Assembly (NCBI RefSeq): GCF_013393945.1
Contig: NZ_CP040297.1
Location: forward strand, 4,806,001-4,870,000
Direction of reading: 5' to 3'
Source: Nostoc sp. TCL26-01
Lineage (GTDB): Bacteria > Cyanobacteriota > Cyanobacteriia > Cyanobacteriales > Nostocaceae
Length of the DNA: 64,000 bases
Position 1 is the stretch's first letter. Each line of letters begins with the position of its first letter. Below are positions 1 through 8,937 of the stretch, one piece after another. The translations under genes were made by a program, and so were the position numbers. The notes beneath the pieces were generated by a model, which saw only the letters and a program-made list of their open reading frames with translations, was not told the DNA's origin and searched no databases.

Positions 1-231
1 GCATTTTTACCAAATTCTTTTTATGAAACTACTGTTAAATTTGAAATTAATGGTAATGCCGTTCACCTATTTTATTTCTTCCTTTTTCAGCAGATAATCG
101 CTCTTCCTTATTTTTATACAAAAGCAAAATTAAATAAATCTTTTAGCAGATGGCATCAGTTTTTAATTACATTCAGTACATCACCATTAGGTTTGTTTTT
201 AGGATGGTTTATTTATAAAATATCTCATTAG
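1..231 (+). CDS. C-terminal end of a membrane protein, cut by the window edge
   Basis: Frame 1 is open from the first base to a TAG at 229-231, giving the last 76 residues of a protein whose start lies outside the window. The visible part is hydrophobic and aromatic, with two likely membrane-spanning stretches (around residues 20-38 and 53-72) separated by a basic loop (KAKLNKSFSRWHQ). This fits a small integral membrane protein. The family cannot be named from this fragment. The next gene lies on the other strand and converges on it across about 57 bases. Confidence 0.6.
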   Translation, partial: AFLPNSFYETTVKFEINGNAVHLFYFFLFQQIIALPYFYTKAKLNKSFSRWHQFLITFSTSPLGLFLGWFIYKISH

Positions 232-288
232 TTAATGATGATTTTTTTACTATCAACTAATAGTTCATTCAAATTACCCTTTACACAA

Positions 289-732
289 TTAAAATATAGT
301 CCAATCTTCTAAACGTAAATTAGGGACTTTTTTAAAATCCCTGTGGTTGCGGGTTACTAAAATCCCATTCACTGACAGCGTAATTGCTGCAATACGTAAA
401 TCTTGTGTACCGATATGTTTAAGCTTTTGAAGAACTAAAATTTGATATTTTTCATAAGTATTCTTATCAAAATGCAATATTTGAATATTCTTAAAAAACT
501 CTATTTCATCTGTTAAACCTTTATAAGCCCATACTAATTTGCTGTTAACTTTAAAGGGTTCATTATTGCTATTGTTGACTGCTTTGAGCCATCCTTTAAT
601 TTTCTCCTCCAATGTAATCACAGTGACAGCTATACTTTCAGGGCGTTTTTGTCTTATGTGCTGGATTAATACAGGATGAGAATTTTGTAAAAGCGTTACA
701 TGATCGGTATCTAAAATATATAGTTGACTCAC
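289..732 (-). CDS. PIN-domain toxin, VapC-like
   Basis: The 147-residue protein opens with YILDTDHVTLL, the first acidic strand of the PIN fold, and carries later acidic residues (E43 region, D111 in TQDLRIAA) expected at the metal site. PIN toxins are Mg-dependent ribonucleases that cleave tRNA or rRNA when released from their antitoxin. The start is GTG, and it overlaps the stop of the upstream gene by one base (TAGTG), so the two are translationally coupled. The C-terminal part (RIAAITLSVNGILVTRNHRDFKKVPNLRLEDW) matches the usual PIN ending. Family assignment is strong; the RNA target is unknown. Confidence 0.85.
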   Translation of the reverse strand: MSQLYILDTDHVTLLQNSHPVLIQHIRQKRPESIAVTVITLEEKIKGWLKAVNNSNNEPFKVNSKLVWAYKGLTDEIEFFKNIQILHFDKNTYEKYQILVLQKLKHIGTQDLRIAAITLSVNGILVTRNHRDFKKVPNLRLEDWTIF

Positions 733-1232
733 TATAAATTATTCTCCTCATCATTTGTTGTAAATACGCCTTGATTACGTTGAATCAAATAGACAACTTT
801 TGCAACATTATCTACATGGTCTATATTTGTTTTCCATCCTGATTTTTCAAATCCTTGATTGATTTCATTAATAAACTTTGCATTACTTTCTTCTACTTGT
901 GCATCAATTTCATTGCGTTCTTCTTCTATATAAGCAATTACCTCATTAAAAAGCGGATTATCCTTGTGCATACCCGCAAATTTTAGCCAAGGATTTGGTG
1001 ATTGGGAAGCTTCAGCTTCAACTTCCAACGTTAAAATCTTGGCGCTTTCTAATCGATTCTGTAAACTTTGGCTAAGTTTTTCTATCGCTTCTTTTTCTGT
1101 ATTGCCTAAACCTTGGCAGTCTGGTAAACCTATTAATGTTGCCTTGACTGTGCTGTTTGGTTGGTTTTCAATCAGCACATCGTAAGTTAACTTGGGGATA
1201 TTATTAGCGGAAGTTTTGAAAGTTAAATTCAT
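732..1232 (-). CDS. Probable antitoxin partner of the PIN toxin (HicB-like N-terminus)
   Basis: This 166-residue protein precedes the PIN toxin gene and overlaps it by one base, the standard order of a type II toxin-antitoxin operon. The N-terminal 60 residues (ATLIGLPDCQGLGNTEKEAIEKL) look like the small alpha/beta fold of HicB-type antitoxins. The C-terminal half is acidic and helical (IAYIEEERNEIDAQVEESNAKF) and could wrap the toxin. No ribbon-helix-helix or AbrB DNA-binding motif is obvious, so autoregulation is uncertain. The antitoxin role is inferred mainly from context; a homologue family of HicB-like proteins next to PIN genes is common in Nostocales. Confidence 0.65.
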   Translation of the reverse strand: MNLTFKTSANNIPKLTYDVLIENQPNSTVKATLIGLPDCQGLGNTEKEAIEKLSQSLQNRLESAKILTLEVEAEASQSPNPWLKFAGMHKDNPLFNEVIAYIEEERNEIDAQVEESNAKFINEINQGFEKSGWKTNIDHVDNVAKVVYLIQRNQGVFTTNDEENNL

Positions 1233-1330
1233 AACAGTTTTAGCTTGGGAATTTTATATTGATTATAACTTGGCAATAGAATGATTTATTAACGCTGAGT
1301 TTTAATGGTCATTTAGAACTAAAGTGCTTA

Positions 1331-1459
1331 CTACGAACTTGGATATTGTTTTAAAAGTTCTAACGCACGCATAAGAAGCTGTGTATCTACACTGACAACC
1401 TTAATATTATCTATTAGTCGTGTCGATCCAGTAGGGTGCTTTAGCGAAAAATCGCTCAT
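1331..1459 (-). pseudogene. Possible remnant of a second PIN-domain gene
   Basis: On the minus strand a 42-codon frame reads ...NIKVVSVDTQLLMRALELL... and stops after KQYPSS. This resembles the middle helix region of PIN proteins (a strand ending in a hydroxyl or acidic residue, then LLxRALEL), which normally continues into the aspartate of the active site; here a TAG ends it. Nothing upstream restores an N-terminal PIN strand; instead a 22-base dispersed repeat (1470-1491) lies just before it. I read this as a decayed gene fragment, with modest confidence; it may be chance similarity. Confidence 0.35.
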
Positions 1460-1469
1460 CTTGCTCGTT

Positions 1470-1491
1470 CCTTCTCTATGACAGGCTACGC
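1470..1491. repeat. 22-bp dispersed repeat, copy 1
   Basis: The minus strand of this site matches 46390-46411 at 20 of 22 positions (core GCGTAGCCT, then TAGAGAAGG). The rest of the 1233-1614 gap holds the PIN-like remnant and a HIP1 octamer at 1544-1551; I see no other gene in it. Confidence 0.5.
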
Positions 1492-1614
1492 GGTTTATCG
1501 GCGGTTAATTTTTTCCAAATTTATTGCAAAAAAATCAATTTACGCGATCGCTCTCTTTCCGTAGACATAGTTGATATTCCAACAGGTTCATCAAACTTAA
1601 ACACGCAATAGCCA

Positions 1615-2199
1615 TTATTCTTTTTCTTCAAAATTAACATCTTGATAAATATCAACTAAAGTAATTTCAAAATCAAGATGTTGTAATTTGACAATATCAT
1701 TTTCAGATTTATATTCTCTAAAAATCCATTCTGCCTCATTAGTTTTGCTATAGTGCATTACCTGATATTGATTTTGTTCCACTAAAACATATTCTTTAAA
1801 CTGGGGAATAGAACGATAAAAAGTAAACTTATCACCTTGATCATAATTTTTTGTAAACTTAGATAAAACCTCAACAATTAACAAAGGATTTGTAATAGTA
1901 GTGTTATTTATACCTGTATAACTAGCCTTACCATCAGTTACAATCACGTCAGGATAAGTATATTCTTTAAATTGTGGAATCCATAAACGCATATCTCCCA
2001 TAAAAACTTCGTTGTTTTTGCGTCTCATGGCATATAGTAAAATCGCAGCGATCGCTAGTGTGATTTTATTATGATTACCAGTTCCGCCAGTCATAGGAAT
2101 TATCTCTCCATCCCGATATTCGCTTTTATAAAGTGCTTTTTCCTCTAATTCTAAATATTCTTCAGGGGTGTAAGTATGTATGCGAGTTTGTACTTCCAT
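1615..2199 (-). CDS. Uma2 family endonuclease (DUF820)
   Basis: The 194-residue protein has the Uma2 layout of the PD-(D/E)XK nuclease superfamily: an N-terminal YTPEEYLELEE segment, the strand RDGEIIPMTGGTGNHNKI, then DMRLWI.....YPDVIVTDG with the conserved PDV acidic position, and PLLIVEVLSKFT with the catalytic-type E. These proteins are extremely numerous in filamentous cyanobacteria; their cellular job is unsettled. A good ribosome site (AAGGAG) sits about 7 bases before the ATG. It stands alone, divergent from the ComB-like gene. Length is normal for the family. Confidence 0.88.
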   Translation of the reverse strand: MEVQTRIHTYTPEEYLELEEKALYKSEYRDGEIIPMTGGTGNHNKITLAIAAILLYAMRRKNNEVFMGDMRLWIPQFKEYTYPDVIVTDGKASYTGINNTTITNPLLIVEVLSKFTKNYDQGDKFTFYRSIPQFKEYVLVEQNQYQVMHYSKTNEAEWIFREYKSENDIVKLQHLDFEITLVDIYQDVNFEEKE

Positions 2200-2540
2200 A
2201 TTATTCTCCTTGATTTTATTTACATTGTTGCGATTTTTCTAATAAAGGTAAAGTATGTAAAGGTTTTTGCTACCGTTTTTGATAACTCCAATTTAGCAAA
2301 TTTTCTATATATTGATTTACAGATTACTAATTTTGCATATTCTAAAGAATGGTGACATAAGCTTCGTAACTAAATTTTGAGTTTCATTCCTAAAATTGGG
2401 GTGCGTCATTGCTATAAATCCTAGTTATAACTCTTGATATTAGTTCGTAGTGGGGCTTTAGCCCTAAAAGTAGCAAGTTATTGGTGTGTAGATTTGCAGC
2501 CTATTGTCTTTGGAACTGTAGCGATCGCTCTCATATTCTC

Positions 2541-3272
2541 ATGATTTACGATCAGTCTGAGTTTGATTTACGCTGTGAGTGGGGTTTGCAAGGAGTTACT
2601 CAACTTGCGCCTATCAGTGATGTGGTGATAATTGTCGATGTTCTGTCTTTTTCTACTTGTGTAGACGTTGCAACTCATAACGGTGCAATCATTTTTCCCT
2701 ACGCGATGAAAGATGAATCAGTTATAGATTATGCCAAGTCAATATCAGCAGAGTTGGCAAGCCATAGACAACGTTGGACAACTGGCGGTTATTCTCTGTC
2801 TCCTCAATCTCTGCTGGAGATTCCGGTGGGGACTAGATTAGTTTTACCTTCACCTAATGGTTCTTTTCTCACCTTGCAGACTGGAACTACACCAACTTTG
2901 GCTGGTTGCTTGCGAAATTGCCAAGCTGTAGCTGAGTTTGCTCAAAAGTATGGTAAAAAAGTTGCAGTGATTCCAGCAGGGGAAAGGTGGCGAGATGACG
3001 GTAGCTTAAGACCTGCGGTTGAGGATTTACTTGGTGCTGGGGCAATTTTAAGTTATCTACAGGGTAGTTTATCACCGGAAGCTGAGGTTGCTGTGGCTAC
3101 ATTCCAGGCTTGCCAGCAAGATTTACTTGGTTATTTGAAACAATGCAGTTCTGGGAAAGAGTTGATTGCCGCAGGATTTGAAGGTGATGTGGCGATCGCC
3201 GCCGCTTACAATGTTAGTGATTGCGTGCCTTTATTTAGGGATAATGCTTATGTAAACTCTAGGTTTCAGTGA
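2541..3272 (+). CDS. 2-phosphosulfolactate phosphatase family protein (ComB-like)
   Basis: The protein begins MIYDQSEFDLRCEWG and contains VVIIVDVLSFSTCVDVA, the conserved nucleotide-like loop of ComB phosphatases, and LPSPNGS and PAGERW motifs further on. In archaea ComB removes phosphate from 2-phosphosulfolactate in coenzyme M synthesis; cyanobacteria lack that pathway, so the true substrate here is unknown. The frame extends 20 codons upstream to a TTG at 2481, but that stretch (VCRFAAYCLWNC) does not resemble the family start, so I chose the ATG at 2541 (243 residues). Its 3' end overlaps the convergent DUF433 gene by 7 bases. Confidence 0.82.
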   Translation: MIYDQSEFDLRCEWGLQGVTQLAPISDVVIIVDVLSFSTCVDVATHNGAIIFPYAMKDESVIDYAKSISAELASHRQRWTTGGYSLSPQSLLEIPVGTRLVLPSPNGSFLTLQTGTTPTLAGCLRNCQAVAEFAQKYGKKVAVIPAGERWRDDGSLRPAVEDLLGAGAILSYLQGSLSPEAEVAVATFQACQQDLLGYLKQCSSGKELIAAGFEGDVAIAAAYNVSDCVPLFRDNAYVNSRFQ

Positions 3273-3493
3273 CAAGTTTTCATCAAAGAGTAATTTCCTG
3301 CGGATAATGGAGCAGTCATAAACTGACGCTCACAGTTGGCAGCATAAGCAATACAGGCTTTTAAATCTTCTCGTGTTAGATCAGGAAAATCGTCGAGAAT
3401 TTCTGCTTTGGTCATCTCGGAAGCTAGGTACTCAAGCACTTCATAAACCGTAATCCTCAATCCACGGACAACGGGATTGTTACGCTGCCTCAA
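3266..3493 (-). CDS. DUF433 domain protein
   Basis: This 75-residue protein carries the DUF433 signature VVRGLRITVYEVLEYLASEMTKAEILDDFPDLTREDLKACIAYAA. DUF433 proteins have a winged-helix-like fold and often serve as VapB-type antitoxins of PIN toxins. Only about ten residues precede the signature, whereas most members have a longer strand first, so the N-terminus looks shortened. The best start is a TTG immediately after the stop of the NIPSNAP gene (TGATTG), implying coupled translation. No PIN gene is adjacent, so it may be an orphan antitoxin. Confidence 0.75.
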   Translation of the reverse strand: MRQRNNPVVRGLRITVYEVLEYLASEMTKAEILDDFPDLTREDLKACIAYAANCERQFMTAPLSAGNYSLMKTCH

Positions 3494-3814
3494 TCAACTA
3501 CTAGTAACATCACCTAAAACTGGGCGCATGAACGATCGCTCATAACTAAAAATGCACTTTGTTCGACGTGCAAATTCGTATGCTTCTTGACAAGCAGGAT
3601 CTTGCTGGGAATCTATCCGGTATTTTTCGTAGGTTGCAAGGCTGGGAAAACTGAACAGAGCTACGGCAACATTATTAGCACCTTCATGCGGAAGAAAGTA
3701 CCCGTGATGCTTTCCACCAAACTTTTTTACTAACGGAATCCACATTTGCCCATATGCTTCAAAATCCGAAACCTTATCTGGATCGATGACGTAGCGTAGG
3801 TAGCAAGTAATCAT
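3494..3814 (-). CDS. NIPSNAP family protein
   Basis: A 106-residue protein starting MITCYLRYVIDPDKVSDFEAYGQMW, with the NIPSNAP hallmarks GYFLPHEGANNVAVALFSFPSLATYEKYR and a closing SYERSFMRPV. It is a small ferredoxin-like dimeric barrel of unknown biochemical role; bacterial members often sit near detoxification genes. It lies directly upstream of the DUF433 gene with no gap, and downstream of the small protein at 3862-4125 on the same strand with a gap of about 47 bases, so the three may be cotranscribed. Confidence 0.82.
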   Translation of the reverse strand: MITCYLRYVIDPDKVSDFEAYGQMWIPLVKKFGGKHHGYFLPHEGANNVAVALFSFPSLATYEKYRIDSQQDPACQEAYEFARRTKCIFSYERSFMRPVLGDVTSS

Positions 3815-3861
3815 ATCAATTCAACTTCACTTCAGATCCTGCTCTCGCAATTGGGGTAATT

Positions 3862-4125
3862 TCAACCGGAAATGCCATACTTTTGCTGCATTTCTTGAAC
3901 GAAATCTCTGATGGGGCGAGTTTGACCAGAGTTTAGTTCCTCAAAGCCTTGCTGAATCCCCTCGATTGTCTCCAACTGATCTATCAGTTGGCGTAGTTTG
4001 ACAGAATCGATTTTGCCAGGATCGAGAAAGGTGACGAGAACTTGTGAGCGATCGCTAACATTTTGTGGTAGCTCGTTGAACCGAATTTGCCCATCCTGAT
4101 AAATGCCTTCGATGGTTTTTAGCAT
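3862..4125 (-). CDS. Small antitoxin-like protein without a visible toxin partner
   Basis: An 87-residue protein with the start MLKTIEGIYQDGQIRFNELPQNV and the strand RSQVLVTFLD. This pattern is typical of the AbrB/DUF104/DUF2281-like small proteins that act as antitoxins in cyanobacteria: a short beta-hairpin DNA-binding or dimer domain followed by an acidic, glutamine-rich helical tail (residues 40-80). No toxin frame is next to it. Function is inferred from pattern only. Confidence 0.6.
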   Translation of the reverse strand: MLKTIEGIYQDGQIRFNELPQNVSDRSQVLVTFLDPGKIDSVKLRQLIDQLETIEGIQQGFEELNSGQTRPIRDFVQEMQQKYGISG

Positions 4126-4534
4126 AAGTTACCGTTGGGTTGGTTTCTCGTTCAATTCTATCAGCTAACTTCAAAGGGCTGGATCTGCAAATCCCGCCCC
4201 CTCAAAAGCTTGGGGACGAGATATTTGTTGATGGCAATATGAGAATTATAAATACTTTGTAACATTTTCCTGGGATTGGCATTTTTTGTGGTCGATTTGC
4301 GGCAATTATTTATTTGAGAATTGATGTCTGAAAGATACATAATCTACATACTTCTTAATAAATCAGCCTTGGGAACGCAAAACGTTCTAATCTAAAAGCT
4401 AACTGGGTTAATTTACTGGCAGTTTTGCAGGCAGTACTCTTAAGCTCACAAAGCATACACACACCGATGTGTCAAGCCTCAAAGCGACCCAGACTTAACA
4501 CATAAATGATTATGATGGGAGTTTTACAAATCCG
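4126..4534 (+). promoter_or_regulatory. Upstream region of apcE
   Basis: This 409-base gap precedes apcE and holds no reading frame I would support. It should contain the apcE promoter. A small inverted repeat, ACACA-CCGA-TGTGT, lies at 4459-4472, and a modest ribosome site GGGAG at 4517-4521 lies 13 bases before the ATG. I cannot place the transcription start from sequence alone. Confidence 0.5.
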
Positions 4535-7500
4535 ATGAGTGTTAAGGCGAGTGGTGGAAGCTCAGTTGCGCGCCCGCAACTATATCAAACCCTAGCTGTG
4601 GCAACAATTACCCAAGCGGAACAGCAAGACCGCTTTTTGGGCAGGGGTGAACTAGATGAACTAGCGAGTTATTTTGCATCTGGTGCAAAACGTCTAGAAA
4701 TTGCCCAAATTCTCACAGAGAATTCGGAGATTATTGTTTCTCGTGCGGCAAACCGGATTTTTGTTGGTGGTTCACCGATGGCTTTTTTAGAAAAGCCCAG
4801 AGAACCAGAACTGGCAATGGCGACTGTCGGTGGTGGTCGAGATGTGAGCGAAGGAATGAAACTGGGAACAGTTACCTATGTGGAAACTCGTGGTGGCTTC
4901 CTAGAAAATTTACGCTCTATCTTCAACACATCACCCAGCGGCCCGACCCCAGTAGGCTTTAGACCAATTAACATTGCCCGTTATGGCCCTGGTAACATGG
5001 CTAAGAGCTTGCGGGACTTGTCCTGGTTCTTGCGCTATGCTACTTATGCGATCGTGGCTGGTGACCCCAACATTATTGCTGTGAATACACGGGGTTTACG
5101 GGAAATCATTGAAAATGCTTGCTCTGGTGAAGCAACCCTAGTGGCTTTGCAAGAAATTAAATCAGCAGCACTGTCTTATTTCCGCAAAGACCCAGAAGCT
5201 ACAGAGATTGTGGCTCAATACATGGATGTGTTGCTCACAGAATTCAAAGCACCCACACCATCTAACAAACTGCGCCAGCGCCCCTCATCTGACCAACAAG
5301 GGTTACAACTACCGCAAATTTATTTCAATGCGGCAGAACGTCGTCCCAAGTTTGTCATGAAGCCTGGGTTGTCTGCTAGCGAAAAAAATGAAGTAGTCAA
5401 AGCAGCCTATCGGCAAATCTTTGAGCGTGATATTACTCGCGCTTACAGCTTGTCGATATCTGACATTGAATCTAAAGTCAAAAACGGCGACATCTCGATG
5501 AAAGAGTTTGTCCGTCGTTTAGCAAAATCTCCGCTTTACCAAAAACAGTTTTACCAACCTTTTATTAACAGCCGAGTTATCGAACTAGCTTTCCGTCACA
5601 TTTTGGGACGGGGGCCAAGTAGCCGGGAAGAAGTACAAAAATACTTCTCAATTATTTCTAATGGTGGTCTATCAGCTCTTGTAGATGCTTTGGTAGATTC
5701 TGCGGAATACGGCGATTACTTTGGCGAGGAGACAGTACCTTACTTGCGCGGTTTGGGTCAAGAAGCCCAAGAATGTCGCAACTGGGGGCCACAGCAAGAC
5801 CTGTTTAACTACAGTGCGCCTTTCCGCAAAGTACCTCAGTTTATTACAACCTTTGCTGCTTACGAGCGGCCATTGCCAGACCAGCATCCTTATGGTTCTG
5901 GTAACGACCCCTTGGAAATTCAGTTTGGGGCAATTTTCCCGAAAGAAACTCGTAACCCTAGCACTAGCCCAGCTCCTTTTGGTAAGGATACTAGACGTAT
6001 CTTGATTAACCAAGGCCCTGGTATTTATAACCAAGTTAGTAATCCTGGTGCGAGAGGTGTGGCTCCTGGTTCTCTAGGGCCGAAGGTGTTCAAATTAGAC
6101 CAAATTCCCAGTACTATCGGCAAGAAAGCTGCTAAGGGTGCAAGTGTCAAGTTCTCAGAAAGCTCGACCCAAGCAGTAATTAGAGCTACTTACTTGCAAG
6201 TGTTTGGTCGGGATGTTTATGAAGGTCAACGGCTAAAAGTCCAAGAAATCAAGCTGGAAAACGGAGAAATTTCGATTCGGGAGTTTGTTCGGGCTTTAGC
6301 TAAGTCGGATCTATTCCGCAAGATGTACTGGACATCGTTGTATGTTTGTAAAGCGATCGAATATATTCACCGTCGCTTGTTGGGTCGTCCTACCTATGGT
6401 CGTCAAGAAAATAACAAGTACTTTGATATCGCTGCCAAAAAAGGTTTTTATGCTGTAGTTGATGCCATCATTGATAGCCTTGAGTACACAGAAACCTTCG
6501 GTGAAGATACGGTTCCTTACGAACGTTATTTGACTCCGGCTGGTGTGGCCTTGAGACAGTTACGGGTTGGTAGTATTCGAGAAGATGTGGCGAATGTTAC
6601 CAAGGAAGAAACGCCACGCTTTGTGGAACTGGGTACAGTTACGGAAAATCGTACAGAACCCGATATTGATTTCCGCATCAAGCAAGGTGTTACCAAGCAG
6701 CGTGAACAAACTAAAGTTTTCAAACTAGTAGCGGGTAAAAAAGATAAAGCTAGTGTGAAAACTGTAATTAGTGCTGCTTATCGTCAGATATTTGAGCGCG
6801 ATATTGCACCATACATTGCTCAGAATGAGTTCTCTGCTTGGGAAAGCAAACTGGGTAATGGTGAAATCACGGTGAAGGAATTTGTTGAAGGTCTGGGTTA
6901 CTCGAATCTTTACCTGAAGGAATTTTACACACCATACCCCAACACCAAAGTAATTGAATTGGGAACCAAGCACTTCTTAGGACGTGCGCCAATTGATCAA
7001 GCAGAAATCCGCAAGTATAACCAAATTTTAGCTACCCAAGGGATTAAGGCTTTTATCAATGCTTTGGTAAATAGTGCGGAGTATCGTGAGGTATTTGGGG
7101 AAGATACAGTACCTTATCGGCGCTTCCCGACTTTACCGGCGGCGAATTTCCCGAACACAGAACGGTTGTATAACCAACTGACTAAGCAAAATAGTGATGT
7201 GGTTATACCCAGCTTTAAGCCCGTACAAGCCCGAATTCAGTCTGACAAGACACCGATTTTGGCGAAGGCGATCGCTGATTCTGCTGCCAAGGCCAGAGAA
7301 ATTGACAAGACTAAGCCCTTGTTTATTGAACTGGGTCGTTCTTACAACGATGGTCGTGGACAGTCTGTAGAGGTGGGTGTAGGGACAACTCGTCGTAAAC
7401 CTGCGCGCATTTATCGCGTGACTGATGGTACTAGCCAAGCCGAAAAACAACTGGTAATTAACGCTATTTACCGTCAGGTATTGGATGTATTTAGCGGACA

Positions 7501-7933
7501 AGTACCCGATTACTACCGCCGCAAAGATTTGGATAGCAAATTGCGGAACGGTGAAATTTCCGTGCGGGAGTTTGTGCGGGAATTGGCTAGTGCGGAAATC
7601 TATCGCAAGCGTTTCTACGCACCTTATCCCAACACCAAGGTGATTGAATTCCTATTCCGTCATTTGTTGGGACGTGCGCCTGCTACCCAAGGTGAAATCC
7701 GTCAGTACAACAAGCTGTTAGCTGATAGCGGTTTGCGGGCTGCTGTAGACACAATTGTGAGTAGCGCTGAATATAGCCGCTACTTCGGTGAAGATGTGGT
7801 TCCTTACCCCCGCTTCCCATCACTACCCGCAGGTAACTACCTGGGTAGCGTACAAGCAGCAGCTGATTTAGTGAAACAATCTTGGTCTAGTTTGTCGCCA
7901 TCGACGATTACCAGTAGAGCTAGCGATCGCTAA
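4535..7933 (+). CDS. apcE: Phycobilisome core-membrane linker, ApcE (L-CM)
   Basis: The 1132-residue protein is the giant linker that builds the phycobilisome core and passes excitation energy to photosystem II at the thylakoid surface. Residues 1-230 form a phycobiliprotein domain with the chromophore cysteine at about 196 (ENACSGEA), interrupted by a PB-loop insertion around 80-150. Four linker repeats follow, starting near residues 275, 530, 740 and 970, each with the pattern AAYRQIFERDI...NGEISxREFVR...LGR.P. Four repeats and this length are those of Nostoc-type pentacylindrical cores. The terminal-emitter chromophore is attached by the protein itself in this family. It heads the apcE-apcA-apcB-apcC locus. 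Confidence 0.98.
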   Translation: MSVKASGGSSVARPQLYQTLAVATITQAEQQDRFLGRGELDELASYFASGAKRLEIAQILTENSEIIVSRAANRIFVGGSPMAFLEKPREPELAMATVGGGRDVSEGMKLGTVTYVETRGGFLENLRSIFNTSPSGPTPVGFRPINIARYGPGNMAKSLRDLSWFLRYATYAIVAGDPNIIAVNTRGLREIIENACSGEATLVALQEIKSAALSYFRKDPEATEIVAQYMDVLLTEFKAPTPSNKLRQRPSSDQQGLQLPQIYFNAAERRPKFVMKPGLSASEKNEVVKAAYRQIFERDITRAYSLSISDIESKVKNGDISMKEFVRRLAKSPLYQKQFYQPFINSRVIELAFRHILGRGPSSREEVQKYFSIISNGGLSALVDALVDSAEYGDYFGEETVPYLRGLGQEAQECRNWGPQQDLFNYSAPFRKVPQFITTFAAYERPLPDQHPYGSGNDPLEIQFGAIFPKETRNPSTSPAPFGKDTRRILINQGPGIYNQVSNPGARGVAPGSLGPKVFKLDQIPSTIGKKAAKGASVKFSESSTQAVIRATYLQVFGRDVYEGQRLKVQEIKLENGEISIREFVRALAKSDLFRKMYWTSLYVCKAIEYIHRRLLGRPTYGRQENNKYFDIAAKKGFYAVVDAIIDSLEYTETFGEDTVPYERYLTPAGVALRQLRVGSIREDVANVTKEETPRFVELGTVTENRTEPDIDFRIKQGVTKQREQTKVFKLVAGKKDKASVKTVISAAYRQIFERDIAPYIAQNEFSAWESKLGNGEITVKEFVEGLGYSNLYLKEFYTPYPNTKVIELGTKHFLGRAPIDQAEIRKYNQILATQGIKAFINALVNSAEYREVFGEDTVPYRRFPTLPAANFPNTERLYNQLTKQNSDVVIPSFKPVQARIQSDKTPILAKAIADSAAKAREIDKTKPLFIELGRSYNDGRGQSVEVGVGTTRRKPARIYRVTDGTSQAEKQLVINAIYRQVLDVFSGQVPDYYRRKDLDSKLRNGEISVREFVRELASAEIYRKRFYAPYPNTKVIEFLFRHLLGRAPATQGEIRQYNKLLADSGLRAAVDTIVSSAEYSRYFGEDVVPYPRFPSLPAGNYLGSVQAAADLVKQSWSSLSPSTITSRASDR

Positions 7934-7945
7934 ATCTAGAACATA

Positions 7946-8090
7946 GGGACTGGGGACTGGGGATTTGCCTCATACCCAATCCCTTCACTGATTAGGGACT
8001 GGAAACTGGGGACTGGGGACTGGGACGGGGTACTAGAAAAGATTTTTTTAATACCCAATACCTAATCCCCAATACCTAGTAACCACTCCC
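7946..8090. repeat. Short tandem heptamer repeats (GGGGACT family)
   Basis: Between apcE and apcA the DNA repeats GGGGACT and its variants (GGGACTGG, ACTGGGGA) several times, then switches to the opposite-strand form (ATACCCA, ATCCCCA). These are the STRR heptamers described in heterocystous cyanobacteria. Because both strands of the motif are present, the RNA could fold back on itself after apcE and uncouple apcE from apcA transcription. Confidence 0.75.
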
Positions 8091-8095
8091 TAGCT

Positions 8096-8386
8096 TTGCA
8101 TTGCTCACTGTTAAAATCACAGTGAATCTGAAAGCAAATGTTACAAAGTATTAAGAGCAGTCATAAATGCTCAACAGAATGCCGGAGAATATTTTGCGTA
8201 AGGTTGCTGAGTTTAAAAGCTTGTGTAGTTGTGTTAACTCAAGCGAACTTGTAATGTAAAGACAATAGCAGTCACTTCTTTTACTGCTGTGTCTACATGA
8301 TGAGAGAATAATCTCAGTCAACCAAATTTAAAATCGCACCAGTTTAATCAAATTCTGGTTTCATTTCGTACTGGAGGAATCCATTA
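8096..8386 (+). promoter_or_regulatory. Promoter and leader region of apcABC
   Basis: A gene-free stretch that must carry the strong promoter of the apcABC unit, since a repeat block separates it from apcE. A small stem ACCAG/CTGGT at about 8339-8360 and a strong ribosome site GGAGGA at 8373-8378, nine bases from the ATG, are visible. The exact start sites cannot be read from sequence. Confidence 0.5.
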
Positions 8387-8872
8387 ATGAGTATCGTCAC
8401 GAAGTCCATCGTGAATGCTGACGCAGAAGCCCGCTACCTCAGCCCTGGCGAATTAGATCGGATCAAGAGCTTTGTTGCTGGTGGTCAGCAACGCCTACGT
8501 ATCGCTCAAGTTTTGACCGATAACCGTGAGCGTCTAGTTAAGCAAGCTGGTGACCAACTGTTCCAAAAACGCCCTGATGTTGTTTCCCCTGGTGGTAACG
8601 CATACGGTCAAGAATTGACTGCTACCTGCTTACGTGACCTAGATTATTACCTCCGTCTTGTTACCTACGGAATCGTAGCTGGTGACGTTACTCCCATCGA
8701 AGAAATCGGTATCATCGGTGTCCGGGAAATGTACCAATCCCTCGGTACTCCTATCGCTGCAGTTGGTGAAGGTGTACGTGCATTGAAGAATGCAGCTGCA
8801 AGCCTCCTCTCCTCTGAAGATGCTGCTGAAGCTGGCTCTTACTTTGACTACGTAGTAGGTGCGTTGCAGTAG
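8387..8872 (+). CDS. apcA: Allophycocyanin alpha subunit
   Basis: A 161-residue phycobiliprotein that pairs with ApcB to form the trimers of the phycobilisome core. It has the expected globin-like sequence (MSIVTKSIVNADAEARYLSPGELDRIKSF) and the bilin-binding cysteine in ELTATCLRDLDYYLR, at about residue 81. Length is exactly that of the family. Strong codon bias and an excellent ribosome site agree with a very highly expressed gene. It is followed after 65 bases by apcB. Confidence 0.98.
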   Translation: MSIVTKSIVNADAEARYLSPGELDRIKSFVAGGQQRLRIAQVLTDNRERLVKQAGDQLFQKRPDVVSPGGNAYGQELTATCLRDLDYYLRLVTYGIVAGDVTPIEEIGIIGVREMYQSLGTPIAAVGEGVRALKNAAASLLSSEDAAEAGSYFDYVVGALQ

Positions 8873-8937
8873 GGTGCAGCTGTTTCCCTGCTGAAACTGG
8901 AATATTGCAATAAGGTTGGAAATAAGGAATTAACAAC

